NCBI RefSeq assembly: GCF_032362555.1
Contig: NC_083509.1
Span: 9,695,001-9,759,000, forward strand
DNA from: Amyelois transitella
Taxonomy: Eukaryota; Arthropoda; Insecta; Lepidoptera; Pyralidae
Direction: 5' to 3'
Length of the DNA stretch: 64,000 bases
Positions 46,701 to 58,411 of this stretch are shown here, piece after piece. How positions within the stretch are numbered: position 1 is the first letter of the stretch; each line of letters starts with the position of its first letter. A program made the position numbers and the translations under genes. The notes below the pieces were generated by a model. It worked only from the letters and a program-made list of their open reading frames with translations, did not search any database and had not been told where the DNA came from.

Positions 46701-47485
46701 ACTGGGATGGCACAACTAGTTGTGCATATCATTATCTGGCAAAGACAACTACGACCTAGGTTCTCAATAAACTTTTATTTTATTCAGCAACATAAATCAA
46801 ATGTAAAACAATAATGATAGAATTGCAACATTACAACTGAATTGTATAACTCCGTAACGCTTCGTAGAGCGTCTACGAAAGCGGCAACTTCGTAGCTCAT
46901 AACTTCGGCTACAGCTGTATTTCATAACTTCGTAGACAATGAGTCTTCGGTCGGTAAATCGTAGACAGTTGAATGCTGACTTGTGAAACCCAGCTTTTTC
47001 ACCCCCGACGGAAAAAGAGGGGCGTTATAAGTTTGACGTATCTGTCTATCTATAGCATCATAGCTCAAACGGATCAAGCGATTACAATTTCGTTCTTTTT
47101 TGGATTAAAGATGATTTTATTTTAAAGTATAATAAGTCATCATTTTTAAGTAATACTTCCCGTTTCATTTTTCCCCACTCCACGCCTAAATAAATTACAA
47201 ATACTTAGTCTAACCTAAGTAAGCAATTTACTTTATCTTTAACACAAAAAAAGTCTTGGGTCAAAAACTAATTATGAAGGCATGAGACACTTATAAAAAA
47301 ATGTATGTAATAAAAAATTACGAGACCCCCAACGTGACGTATTTCTTAAAAATGTAATACAATACAAGCTGCCTCACCTTGTAGCTCGTAAGCGGTGGTC
47401 GGCGGCTGCACGCCCGGCGTGGCGGTGACGCCGGCGCGCGATGTGTTGTGCAGCGACAGAGCGCCCAGCAGATCTAGCTCGGTGG
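30453..47485 (-). CDS. NELL: NELL-type secreted glycoprotein (partial: signal exon and last exon not placed)
   Basis: Fifteen exons read from right to left with matching phases: 47485-47378, 37541-37391, 36346-36070, 35955-35800, 35611-35483, 34984-34891, 34539-34348, 34089-33970, 33614-33475, 32925-32805, 32501-32217, 32048-31941, 31703-31558, 31023-30871 and 30572-30453, about 766 residues. Domain order matches vertebrate NELL1/NELL2: thrombospondin-N/laminin-G, short coiled coil, VWC, five EGF repeats, VWC. NELL proteins are secreted, oligomeric and bind Robo-type receptors and other ligands in vertebrates; the insect role is not known from sequence. The first exon found starts in phase 1 at [15 protein letters not shown], so a signal-peptide exon lies further right. 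The gene would end either by reading past the last donor to a TGA near 30411 or by splicing to distal exons. A 9.8-kb intron follows the first exon seen. Confidence 0.9.
31110..31390. repeat. Transposon relic in a NELL intron
   Basis: TCGTATATATAAAATTCTTG, GTTCCCGTACTCCTCCGAAA, CGGCTTGACCGATTCTAATG and AATTTTGTTAGCATATTAGG are recurrent in lepidopteran Helitron-like and related elements. The right end is ATTACC/CTAGCTGC-like and undefined. Confidence 0.5.
31941..34089 (-). CDS. NELL: NELL exons encoding the EGF array
   Basis: Exons 34089-33970, 33614-33475, 32925-32805, 32501-32217 and 32048-31941. The modules are one EGF starting [10 protein letters not shown], calcium-binding EGFs starting DVDECQEAG and VDECASAAH, a non-calcium EGF ([17 protein letters not shown]) fused in one exon to a calcium-binding EGF, and a last EGF starting DVDECAENF that ends early (KTEPCEL). 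The fused EGF has an unusual Ala/Pro/His-rich insertion between its first cysteines ([20 protein letters not shown]). Confidence 0.88.
34150..34268 (-). repeat. tRNA-derived SINE head with a large central hairpin
   Basis: On the minus strand GGCCTCTGTGGCGCAGCGGC holds an A box (TGGCGCAGCGG) and GGTCCCGGATTTGAATCCCG a B box. Between them the sequence forms a perfect 15-bp stem (34201-34215 with 34220-34234, loop GCTT). It lies in a NELL intron. Confidence 0.75.
34348..35955 (-). CDS. NELL: NELL exons encoding coiled coil and VWC domains
   Basis: Exon 35955-35800 finishes the laminin-G domain ([19 protein letters not shown], then CPTCGQF) and begins a helical region ([19 protein letters not shown]). 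Exon 35611-35483 closes it ([17 protein letters not shown]) and starts the first VWC domain ([15 protein letters not shown]). Exon 34984-34891 ends it (PGECCPTCL). Exon 34539-34348 is a second VWC domain ([27 protein letters not shown]). The coiled coil mediates trimerisation in vertebrate NELLs. Confidence 0.87.
35041..35288 (+). repeat. SINE-like dispersed repeat, near full-length plus copy
   Basis: Starts GTGCCGTATGGTTTCCGGCA and ends AAGGGATATAAACGTAACTA with a TATG tail. Moderately diverged. It lies in a NELL intron. Confidence 0.85.
36070..47485 (-). CDS. NELL: NELL exons encoding the thrombospondin-N/laminin-G domain
   Basis: Three exons (47485-47378, 37541-37391, 36346-36070). Landmarks: [63 protein letters not shown], then [32 protein letters not shown] and [14 protein letters not shown]. 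The last block is nearly the vertebrate NELL pattern (VDC, PPD, LWLGQRN, HGLFK). The third exon is very GC-rich, with an Ala run ([10 protein letters not shown]), which explains long chance frames on other strands there. Confidence 0.88.
36347..37235. other. GC-rich island in a NELL intron, possible internal promoter
   Basis: About 890 bp of CG-dinucleotide-rich DNA between two thrombospondin-N exons in an otherwise AT-rich intron. Long open frames exist on both strands (for example minus 37050-36496 and plus 36632-37228), but no domain is recognised. On the minus strand CTCACG|GTGAGTTC (end at 37109) is a strong donor that could mark an alternative first exon. Spliced to the next exon at 36346, neither of the ATG frames upstream keeps phase, so such an exon would be non-coding or differently spliced. 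Confidence 0.5.
37542..47377. other. Large NELL intron, no exon seen
   Basis: AT-rich, 9.8 kb. It contains a SINE-like fragment (40747-40863), CGTAG-rich patches (about 37798-37850, 40036-40105, 46854-46975), a GC-elevated patch at about 44690-44900 and Helitron or LINE-like scraps near 39180-39250 and 47005-47100. No supported coding exon. Confidence 0.55.
40747..40863 (-). repeat. SINE-like repeat fragment
   Basis: TATAGTCACGTCTATATCCC, GCCAACAGTCTTGAAAAGAC and AGTGAGAGGTTGCT. Truncated after the first half. Confidence 0.8.
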
Positions 47486-47590
47486 CTGTAACAAAAAAAC
47501 ATACAATAAATCTCACATCTTTATTGTAATTTTAATCAAAATCAGTATTGATAGGGTCTTAAGACCAGCGTTTTAAATTAAAAATATATA

Positions 47591-47702
47591 GATACATACA
47601 TATGTACATATGGTCACGTCTATATCCCTTGTGGGGTAGACAGAGCCAACAGTCTTGAAAAGACTGATCGGCCACGTTCAGCTATTTGGTTTAATGACAG
47701 AA
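47591..47702 (-). repeat. SINE-like repeat fragment next to a NELL exon
   Basis: GGTCACGTCTATATCCCTTG, CCAACAGTCTTGAAAAGACT and CCACGTTCAGCTATTTGG. It lies about 105 bp upstream of the exon 47485-47378 acceptor. Confidence 0.85.
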
Positions 47703-48208
47703 AAATGGCAAAACATATAGATGACACTTACTAACAATAAAAATGTTCATTAGATTCCGGCATTGGTAAAACAAAAAAAAAATATTTTTATTTTATTCAA
47801 ATTATAGATAATTTGTTGTCTGTATTTTGTAGGTACTATTTATAATGCGTATCATTATTTTATCGACAACAAAATGGGCAAAACATTCCCGAATTACCAA
47901 TATACGAGCGATAGCCTCAAATGATTGTTCCTTGGCGTGTAAATATTTACGAGAGAGCTATAAACTGTACTGGCCTACATAAGACGAGCAATCAATAAGA
48001 AGGCCAGCCGAGGAGTTGCCAGCCTCCGCTATTGATCTACGGACTTCGTGAAAAATACCGGTGCCTAAGTACTAGGTCGGAAAGAAGAATATTCGTTGGT
48101 ACGTGTATATTTGTGCGATATTAAGAAAACTTACTATTAATGCTGAAATTGAGAACTCTCACTCTAAACATAAAAACCCAGATGTCTAAAGTGACTATGA
48201 AGTAATTT

Positions 48209-48237
48209 TGATAAAAGTACATAGTGTACTTTTATCA
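48209..48237. repeat. Perfect hairpin, 13-bp stem, 3-nt loop
   Basis: TGATAAAAGTACA at 48209-48221, loop TAG, complement at 48225-48237. Nearly a palindrome. Confidence 0.9.
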
Positions 48238-48715
48238 TACCTCATACACATTATTTATAACTCAGAAATTCGAATGTTAATTCGGATGTGTGCGTGAGGT
48301 TTCGAGAAAATTTACTTCGTTAAAGTTAATTATGATTCACTGGTTTCAAAATTCTAGACAGATTAATTGAAAAGTGTAATTTTTAAATACATAGTTTATA
48401 TTATGATTTCTAAGTCGTGATAAACTTTGAAATGATTTGATTGTAACTTAGTACCTAGGTATATATTCCTTTTTAGGTTACCGTTTGAGTGGAGAGGGCT
48501 TGTGTTGCAAGCTCCAATTTGCAACGCCTCCGGGAGAAGTGGTTAGGGTTGTGCTGTGGACTATAATTTTTATTAGATACATGTTTGGCCTACTTTTAGG
48601 TTTACGTACTTTAAATTAAAATATAGCCTACCGAAAATAGAAGCGAGAATTTTGCTATTGATTTACTTTAAAAAAGATTACTATAAAACTAGTCAATTGC
48701 TCACAATACTATTTA

Positions 48716-48932
48716 TCTATATAAATATGTATTAAACGCAAAAGTGATTGATTGACTGACTGATCTATCAGCGCACAGCCCAAACTACCGAACCGATTAG
48801 CTGAATAAGCTTGCAAATAGTTGCTATATGATGTAGTGTAGGTATCACCTAAGGATTTTTGAAAATACCCGCGAGAACGGAAAAAATCGGAAATTTTTGT
48901 TTTATACGGGCGGAGCCCTGGGCGCTCTCTAG
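48716..48932 (+). mobile_element. Probable non-autonomous Helitron, 217 bp
   Basis: Starts TCTATATAAATATGTATTAA after an A and ends CTCTCTAG (48929-48932) followed by T. The interior has ACCGAACCGATT and, near the end, ACGGGCGGAGCCCTGGGCGC. It agrees with the Helitron end rules but differs in sequence from the 21780 copy. Confidence 0.65.
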
Positions 48933-49455
48933 TTCTATTTTATAGTTCAGTTTACTGAACTACGAAATTTACAGACCCGACTTAAATTATACCGTCCTTC
49001 CATACTCAATATCGTTCCGCAAAACTTACCTACATTATATCATCGCCGTTTCTTTATATTTGTTTCATCTGTGAGACAACTTTCACTAAAGAAAAGTAAT
49101 ATTGAGTGTCACAATCTGATAGACAGTTTGAGGTCAACGAACAATATTATCGACGACCTATCTCGCCGCGGCAGCCCTGTGGGGACGGGGCGTCGCGTCG
49201 CCGGTTTGTCTGCCTACAGCCAGCGACAAAGCCATGAAAATACAAAGAGGTGCTCCAGATTACCTTGTAAACGTTATCTCTGCAGTTAGAAACTTGTTTT
49301 ATTTGCATTTTATAGTCTGTATAAAGGCAACTGTGGAATAAGCACATTAATCTAGTGCAAGCTTCCGGTAACTCTGGTCTGGTAACAATAAAAAACATAG
49401 TGAGTGCTAGCTGCTTGTTTTCTCTGGCTGAAAATGAATGATTTCATAGGTTTAT

Positions 49456-49562
49456 TTTTAGGCGTTGAGCTAATAACCTGTCACTATATGAATCATAAAG
49501 TGAGCTGAAGATGGCCTTTGAGTATAGTGATCGTTGTCTACCCTGTAACGGATGAAAAAGTG
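49456..49562 (+). repeat. SINE-like repeat, very degenerate
   Basis: TAATAACCTGTCACTATATG, GTGAGCTGAAGATGGCC and TGTCTACCCTGTAACGGATG are the surviving blocks. Confidence 0.55.
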
Positions 49563-50804
49563 ATAGATTACCCATAAGTAATTAAGTACGTATTTTATAT
49601 ATTCTTATCTGAAAATATGCTAAATGAATATGCTATAAGTTATCCTCTAAATTTAAGTCTAGGCAAGAACAGTTCTTGATATAAAATTCTTACACTTCAA
49701 CTTTTCAAATGAATCTTCAGCAGATTTATTTATGAGTCTCGAATGGAAATTGCAAGTAATAAATAAAAACCATTTGAACGTCACTACACTCCACATTTCA
49801 CTGAACCTTATTCTTTCTTATTTATTTGCTACTAAATAACCGTAGACTGATTTCTATGTAGCTGCCTAACACTGCACATCCTAGTGCGTATTCCGTGGCC
49901 ACTCACGTGTTTTTAAATCTTCTAATGAGCCACCAGATTTCCTACATTGATATAACCGAAAATTAATCCGGATTGCGTGCAGAAGCCGCCGAAAGGTTTC
50001 GTATAATAAGTCACACTACATTATAATCGCTAATGATGGTTGCATACCAAACTAACTTTAATTGCCAACTGAAGCAATAAAATTGTAAGAAATAAAATTG
50101 TTATCGCACAGGCTAATGCGTTTCGTAGTCATAAATTTGGTAAATGCAACAATGTACGAAATGCATTCGGCCTTCCGCCTCGTAAAGCTTCTGCTTTCTG
50201 CAATTTAAATCAAGTAGATAAGGTTTAAAGAGTAGAAGCTTACGTTAAACATTTTATAGGCAGCTGCTATATTTATTCAAAAACTACCTACTGAGTTTGA
50301 AAGAATACTAGTTAATCGGATATTAATCGGAATATTGTATATATCCATCTATATGAATACTGCCAATAAAATTTGTTTTTAAAACATAAAATCTTACGAG
50401 TTAGCTCTAATATCCCGATTTATCCCGGTTTTAAATATATTGGTACAGATCTATGTGACGAAAAACATTTTATGAGTCATTTGTAACCCTAATTGTAGCA
50501 AAAAGAAATTATATTATATAGTCTAGAGTAAAATCTAGGCAGCCTATAAAAGCTGGATGGCGGGGGTGTTTACGATCGCGAATGATTATCCATTTTACTG
50601 CTTTCAGGCTGATACTAACTCTGTGGTAGTGAAACTCTTTGATGGACTATTAACACTAGCTTCTTAGACATTCAGGCTTGATGGGAAATAGGAAAAGAAG
50701 AACTATTGTGCATATGAAATGTAGACCCAAAAATCATTTTAAATTTAAATTTTAGGAATTATCACGTTATGAGAAAGATTTATTTACATAAAAAAATCAT
50801 TTCT

Positions 50805-50840
50805 TGTACGGTTGGTGCGTTAATTCGCACCAACCGTACA
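50805..50840. repeat. Perfect hairpin, 15-bp GC-containing stem
   Basis: TGTACGGTTGGTGCG at 50805-50819, loop TTAATT, complement at 50826-50840. It stands alone in AT-rich DNA. Confidence 0.92.
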
Positions 50841-51484
50841 TCATCATCTCAATTTTGGTCCGAAAGTTCGACTGGCAGAGAAAATGTCCGAGTCTTCGCA
50901 GAAATAGTCTACGTAATCATAGAAATCAGTAGAAGAAAATAATCAGTGTCCTGAAGATGAACGTCAATGCTTTAACTTAAGTTATGCTTATCATTGATAT
51001 CTGCTTGACTCTCTAAACATTAAATAACGTAACAAGTAATTTAACTACTGTGGAGTGCGCTATAATAACTTTATTAAGTTGATTCCACCATCATTAGACG
51101 AATCTCAATAATTGTCGGTTTAGCGAAGGCACCAAAAGTGTTGGAAATTAGCGAGCTAATTTATCATGTCAAGTAAATTACCATTCATTAAGGCATCTGA
51201 ATGGAAGCCAACTTGGTGGAACAACGGTGAACCGCCGACAACAGCTGTCCGCGAAACCAAGTCATTAATTTACCTTCGCGATTTACAGAATAAGATCGTT
51301 GTTTAGGTTAATAATGCGCAAATTCATAATACAAATACAGTAATGATTCTTTAGACTTAAAATGACGACAACATGTAACCTAGAGTAACGTGACACTTGT
51401 TTTAAGCTCGTTTAAAAACGTACTAATTACCGATAAAGATTTCTTCTATCGTTATAGAAAATTCCTGATTGTATTCTTAAAGGG

Positions 51485-51512
51485 GATTCTTGGGCTTTGA
51501 AGCCCAAGAATC
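51485..51512. repeat. Perfect hairpin, 13-bp stem, 2-nt loop
   Basis: GATTCTTGGGCTT at 51485-51497, loop TG, complement at 51500-51512. Weaker pairing continues outward (TTAAAG with CTTTAA). Confidence 0.9.
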
Positions 51513-53974
51513 ACTTTAAACAATAATATAGTAGTGATATTCTAACTAACTGTTAAGAGATTTGGTAATTTTTACAATTAGTTGTTGCGTATCAAACTTG
51601 ATGTTTGTTGATAATTATTTCTTCTTTAGTCGCCTATTACCACCGTAGCGAGATATTAACTGGTTCTATTGTAATCTACCGGAAATACCATATCTATAAA
51701 TAAACCTCGCTTTAAATCTCTATACAGCACCTATACATATCGTTTCAAATGCCGATTCTTACCATAAGTACTTCGGTAAACAGTGATATCTAACCTTATA
51801 CTTTGTACATGCAAAATATTTGCATTTACTTCCATACGCTTAAATGTGCGCAGCATGGAACAGTACAGTCAGTGACGTAAGTCACTTTGCGAATGTTTTT
51901 ACAAGTTGAAACTGTATTAAATTATAAGTAATTTTCTGAATGATTGGGAATTGGAATGACTTGGGGTTGAAAAGATATTGTTTTTATAAATGCTTAGCAA
52001 TTGTTTTATAAAAAAAAACAGATAAATTTCTACAAAATTTACAACCACGGAAATTTTAATGCAGCTCTTACACATCAATCTTCAGAGCATTCTCGAATAA
52101 AAATAGCACCGTTTAATTTGCACAAAATGACAATGGTATCATTTACTGTACGCGAGTATATTAACTGGATGGAAATCCAATGCCCTGTGAAATAGACTAT
52201 CTTGTTACCTCCAAGTTGTCGTGTTGCGAGGGGAAATAACAATTAACTGAAGACCTTCGACCTCTACCGGCATGGCACGTGGAAACCTGCGCCGAATTGG
52301 CCATATGGTGACCATAATGATGCCTCATTACACGTAAACCCATCACCCTGCAACGGTGCCTACTTAAATACAACTGTGCTAGGGCAGTTCTCACTTTGAA
52401 CTTTTCTGGTGTATTTCATATCACACTTCTGAACAAGGGTACCTATTACTTGTAATTATAACTCGCTCAATTTACATAATGAAGTTAGTTTAATAATTAA
52501 CCTTTCAACTGATTCCAATTAAGTCTATAAAGAGTAATAGAAACAATCTCTACATAGAAAATTATTACTCGAATGATATTCTTTTTTTTTTCATCTTTAT
52601 GTATAATTTCTATAAATTGAAATTGAAATCTTGACAAAATTTGTGTAGAACATATTATCATTAATTTTTACCTATGCTTGTAAACTAAAAATAATAAGGG
52701 TCTGTTCATTATGTATCGCCATCGCATATAATGAAAGTATGCTAAAACGTCGAATAACACAAATAACACGGCCCATTTCGCTGTGTAATGGCACCCCTAG
52801 GTATATCATTTCGGTGAAATTTTAAATGAAATTAGCGCGTCACGGCGGCGGATCGTTTACACGACTCATCCATTATAAGTCCAAATAAGCCGAATTCGCG
52901 TCGGGTACGGAACCACCGATAAAAACTGTAATCGAAAACTAATAACGTTAATTCACGTAAAACATGAGTGTCGGCGGCAAAAAGGCCGGGGTTCAGTGAC
53001 GTGACATATGTGCGGCGCGCGTGCCACCGTGCCGTGTCGGGTTACATTACACTTTTTTTTTATTCCACTACTCAAAGACAATATTTCGCCGTTGAACGTC
53101 TAAACCTAAACAGCTTTTATAAAATTTCAGGGTTCCAGAAGAAAGTCTGTCCGTGACCTTTATAAACAATACGGCAATTTGCCAAGGCGCTTTGAATGTC
53201 CTAACTTATTGTTAGGACATTACAATATTTTTATTATTCAAAATGTTTCTTGTGATGTAACTTTTTTATTGTGATGTAGAAAATATAACATACATTTCAA
53301 GGATTAAAATCAACTTTGCAAGCCGTTTTCTTCTAATTTTCACCTTGTTGATGTTTGCATAAGTACTTAGTTTAAAAAGTTGCTTTATGAATTCCAAGAA
53401 AACATCAGGCGATGCAACAGCATTGATCTGGCTGTTTTGACTCGTTATTGTTTGCAATTTTATGCTGAGCCAGCTGAACTTGACACGACAACCAATACCA
53501 ATGCTTAAAAAAATATGTTCGATTATCACGCGATCAATTGCATAAAATACTCTTGTAATAATTAGATATAAATAATTTGATTGTTTTGATTTGAAAATTG
53601 TCATGTGGAATCGAGAAATATCACAATTTATATGCCGGGCAACAACAGTGACCTTTTCATCTTTTTCCAATAGATGTCGCGTAAAAGGCGAAAAAAACAA
53701 TAGGCACATTCATCTAGTGCAGCTTTGCCATGATCCAATATCGGTTAAAGGTGCGCCTGTAAAATTTGCCGACGTCAGACTGGAGTCTCTTTGTGTAAAT
53801 ACCTGACTTAAAATAACTGTAAATTGGCCTTATAAGAGCGCGAAGAAAATTAAGTTATTAATTTAATTTGCCTTTTGTGTCACCCAACAAGCTAATGTAG
53901 TGTGCAATATCATGTCAAAGTAACTTAAGTAAATTAGTTGCATTACGTATGCAAGATTTTGGAATATTTGGTCG

Positions 53975-54120
53975 GTTAATGAGCGCCGGCGCAGGGGAGG
54001 CGACCGGTGGCGGCGACAGGTGGCCGACACGCGCCAGTGCGCGCCCCGGGTGCCCGACTTACCAGGGTACCCCAAAATTACTTATTCCAAAACATGTGCA
54101 CTATGATAACTAGAACTTAC
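53975..54120 (+). other. GC-rich patch with a 44-codon open frame
   Basis: From ATG near 53979 the plus frame runs MSAGAGEATGGGDRWPTRAS and on to a TAG near 54113. On the minus strand CTG|GTAAGTCGG is a good donor at about 54061. Either an isolated 5' exon or a regulatory GC patch; no family recognised. Confidence 0.2.
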
Positions 54121-55480
54121 TACCAATCACATGTCTTAACTTAATATTCACATACACACATCACGTCTCTGTTCATTACGGAGTAGATATAGCCTTTTCA
54201 TTGCCAGCTGATGATTTCTATCTGCTACGAATTTCTCATTTCGGATTTATGAAGACATTTTCTTTTACTGAACTATTTATAATTCGAAGCAAATATTTTT
54301 CCATCTTACAATCATTGGAAACGGTAAACGTCCATAAATATCACCAGCCTTCAACTCACAGTATATCATGAAATACTAACCCGTACTGTGAGTACAATTT
54401 TTTCATGAAATTTTAATTTTCCGTTTGAAATTCTAATATCGGTTCGTCCTTCGCTTACCCTTTGCCTTGTGACTGGCAAACAACATCCGGCGCTAAGAAC
54501 GTATTCGGTATATCGTCAGCCTATCTACTACGAGCCCTACCTACTCGTTTACATACATAAATGTAAATATATAAGTAAATTTCTGAATAAAATACATTTA
54601 TTCCACCCGCTTTAAGTCAGGTGAAGATCATTTTAGCGGAATTGTAATCCGAAATCATGATCTCATTTCTTACAGATGATATTATTATCACGGCGCTTTG
54701 CAATAAAGGTATGGAAATGGTATGGACATACTTTTTGAAAATAGATAAATTTCAAGCAAATAGAATGTACGGAAGGCCCTAAAATCTAAAAAAGTATTCA
54801 GGTTTTGATAACAGTTAATAGCTACTTGAATACATCTTTATTTGAAGTCCAATAATTACAAAAGAAAGGTGATAGCGAGAGGAATGGACCCATGACACTT
54901 TGTTCTTGACAATGTGCAAGGTTGTAGATGGCGCTAAGATACCAATTTGAAAAGCAAAGTTTCGGAATTAATGTAAGAATTTATCACATGTGACCTTTAG
55001 AGGACACTGAGAATTTCTCAGCGCCTTTTTACTTATGTATTCTGAATATTCTTTTGATCTAGAGAGCTTGTAATACCCTTAGAAATATGGTGTTTTATCC
55101 GTTCTACCAAAGCAATGTTTTTTAATACTGTTTGTCACGCATAAACTCAAAACTTTTGCAGCTATATCATAAAAAATTCACATGGAGGCAAAAGCTGCTG
55201 TTACTCCTACAAATTATAGGAAGCGACGACTTAAACGAAAGTCTAGTTTTGAAATATAAAAAGTAAAATAATCATATAAGCGTTGCATCCTCATGGATGT
55301 TCGTGTGGTGTGACACTTTGAACTTGACAGTGGCCGCGACCATGGCCGGCGCTAAGCCGAATCCCGAGCAAACACCGATAACACGGCACGGTGTGATATG
55401 ACACGTGTGTGCTGTGTACATATGTACATGTATGGAGGCTCAGTTACGAGAGCCGCGTTACATCTGCACATACTAAATAT

Positions 55481-55575
55481 ATAATGTCTTTATTCCGCAC
55501 GAGGTAGAGGGTCAACAGTCTTTTAAAATACTCAAAGGCCACGCTCAGCTGGCCAATTCGATGACGAAATTGATA
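55481..55575 (-). repeat. SINE-like repeat fragment, degenerate
   Basis: AGGTAGAGGGTCAACAGTCT, CTCAAAGGCCACGCTCAGCT and GATGACGAAATTG. Confidence 0.6.
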
Positions 55576-58300
55576 ATTATATAACCTAAAAAACATAATT
55601 AAAGAAAAGATTGTTTTAACCTTTTGTTTCTCTGCTACTTATAAAGGGGTTTATGTATCTGTACGACCCCAAAATGCTACGTAACTACATACATACGTAA
55701 AAGGCTCGACAAACGGACAATTAGGTAGCGTTTGATTTATTAATTCATATCATAATGGAAAAAGTTAAAACATATCTTAGTAAGTATCTTATGTGTTTAC
55801 CTAAAATAAACCAGGTTTTATTTTTCGTCCCTGTACAATTATGCAAAGTTCCATAAATACCCTTTTACAGCAAAGCTTTTTATAGTTATTATCACTGGAC
55901 TATCTACGAATTCGATAAAATCGACCATGCTAAATTTTAAACGGGCGGATCTACAACCTGACTGTTCATTTGAGGTTTATTCTAAATGTCACGTTTAAAT
56001 AAATTTAGCTCCCCCATCGGAAGATTAATTCGTGAGCCAGCACTAATCCTAGCACGATTTATGGTCCGCCAAATAACAGGGTTTCAATATGGCGATTGAA
56101 TAAACAGCGCAATGTCGGTAACGTGTCGCCGGTCGAGGGAGACAACCTGTCGCAACATGGTATCCCCGCCAAAATCCCACCCTCCGATAGCCGTCATAAT
56201 TTTGTTGAATCAATTCTTTGAGTACTTTATTAGGTGGTATCGAAACGCTTTTGCCAATGAATATTACGATACTTACCTTCGTTTTCGAAAATGTGTCCAG
56301 AAATCTATGTTGTCAATACGTGATATTTATTGTGTCTTATTTATTGACTTACGTATTACAGAAGAATACAGATTTTTCGCAAATCCCAAGGAACTAAAGT
56401 TTTTACCGGGTTGAAAATATCCTGTGTCCTTCAGACTTTAAATTACATACATATATGCAAAATTTCAAAAAGAACGGTTCAGAAGATAACGAACAAGCGC
56501 GAAGAGACTACAAACAAATATTATTTAGGTACGCATTTATTATATACCTATTGATTGACCTGCAGTAAAAATATTTAAGTTTATTTCATGCTTAACTACT
56601 GGGTATTTAAACGGTAACAAAAGACAATCTATAAATTTATTATTTTGCGTAATTCCCCTTTTGCCCTCATAACAACATAATAGGGTTTTTTATTTCGTCT
56701 TCATTGACAAACCCATTCATGTCAAACATGTTAGCCCTCTGGATTGCGTCATATTTCGGGAAGTGTCTGATCGGGTTAGACTTAGAATTAACTTGCAGCT
56801 GGAGCTAGGGTAACCAGGTCGCCATTCTAAATGGTTGGACAGACCTGCGAGTTTGGTCACATTTTCCGTCGCTTTTTCTGCAGTGTAGTTTGTTCCGCCG
56901 CCTCCTGTGCATTAAAAATAAACTACACCAGAAAATAAATCTATTTATATTTTAAAACGGGAATGAACTTGTTTTCGTCGTATTATGTGAAATTCTTTGC
57001 AGGTTAATTAAATATATACACTATATTTAGTGTAAATCATTGACGCTTTAAAGTCTCGATCTCCAATACAAAAAGCCGTACAGACAGGCCGGACAACGTT
57101 AATTTTGGCCGGACATACTATCAAAAATTCCGACTGTGTCCGAATTTAATTGGACGCCTAGTAACCCTAGCTGGAGTCCAGGAGGGTTCAAGAACAACAA
57201 TCAATTCCCCGGTCAAATTCATATTAGCATGACAAATAAGTATACTTCTATTTGTAACTTTGCACGAATTGCTTGAGATTGCGAAAGTAAATCTATATTG
57301 CATCAGCGTCAAAGACGGGTTTAGATTTGATGCGCAATGATGCGTGTTTGTCTTAAACAGTGATGTTATTCTTATATAAATATTGATTAAAGATAACTGA
57401 CATGAAAATCATAAACAAAGAAGCTATGGCCAGTACGATTAAAAAAACTGAGCATGTGCCTACATGGGGTTTAAGACAAATTGATGCAGCCCGACTTAAA
57501 GTTATAACGAAACGTTTGGATGTCGAGGTTCCTTATAATTTTCAGTAAATTTGTAAGACGCAGGAAGGTAATGTTTAAATATTGGTTTACAGATAATAAT
57601 GGTACATATAACATTCATTATATGCCGTCGTGTCAACTGCCGGGCTGTAAACCAGTTACGATTCAACGCCATGAAAGCCGTTTCAAAATAAAACTATTGG
57701 ATTTTCTCTAACAAATCCGATATCTGTTACACCGACGATAAAAGAAAGACTTTGTATGAAAGGCTTTAATCAAACGGCGCGGTAGCCGATGGCTGTCAAA
57801 CAGTTGCTTTGTGTCAAAGACATGTCCGAGATCAGTGGCCGACCGCTGCAGAATCAGTGCTGGTCAAAGGAACGTCGATCTTATCGCACAGGAGATAGGG
57901 CGGGGGATGCAGTTGTGCTGCAAGGGGCGCATTGCAGTGCCCGCTGAATCTAGTCTGACCTCGTTTCACGGCCAAGAAAATAAAAAGTTTTATCAAATAA
58001 CTGGAGTTCGCCGGATAATGCAGGAATTTTGGGTAAGTAATTCTATCTTAGTGCACTTATTCGGTACTTAAGGAACAAACATATGTACTACAAGTGCCTC
58101 CTATATTTACAAGATGTTAAAATATAACCTTTTTTTATGTTAAATACTGAAAATTAAATGATACCTAATTTAATGTATTTGGAAGAATTGATTTTAAATT
58201 TGGAAAATATTAATAGGCATAGAAATTTCGTGTTCTGTTGGTGAAAAAATGAGTGAGCAAATTTCCCTTTTAATTTCAATAATTAATTTCGATTAGTAAC

Positions 58301-58411
58301 ATGGGTGGGAGCGTGGGTTCCGAACTTTCGACCCCACCAGCGCTCGTCGGTTGCCCAGCGACGCCACGACACGGTCCTAAAGTTATCGATCAGACGGTCA
58401 CCGCTAGTTAG
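58301..58411 (+). other. Isolated 36-codon open frame beginning MGGSVGSE
   Basis: ATG 58301 to TAG 58411 in a GC-elevated patch. The start MGGSVGSE would fit an N-myristoylation pattern. No splice partner, homologue or downstream signal is recognised, so it may be chance. Confidence 0.15.

Noticed and set aside
53266..53709. 147-codon minus frame
   Set aside because: AT-rich codon use, no domain, no splice context; likely chance.
57811..58071. 86-codon plus frame (MSKTCPRSVADRC)
   Set aside because: No recognised family, no supporting exon structure, and mixed composition; not enough evidence for a gene.
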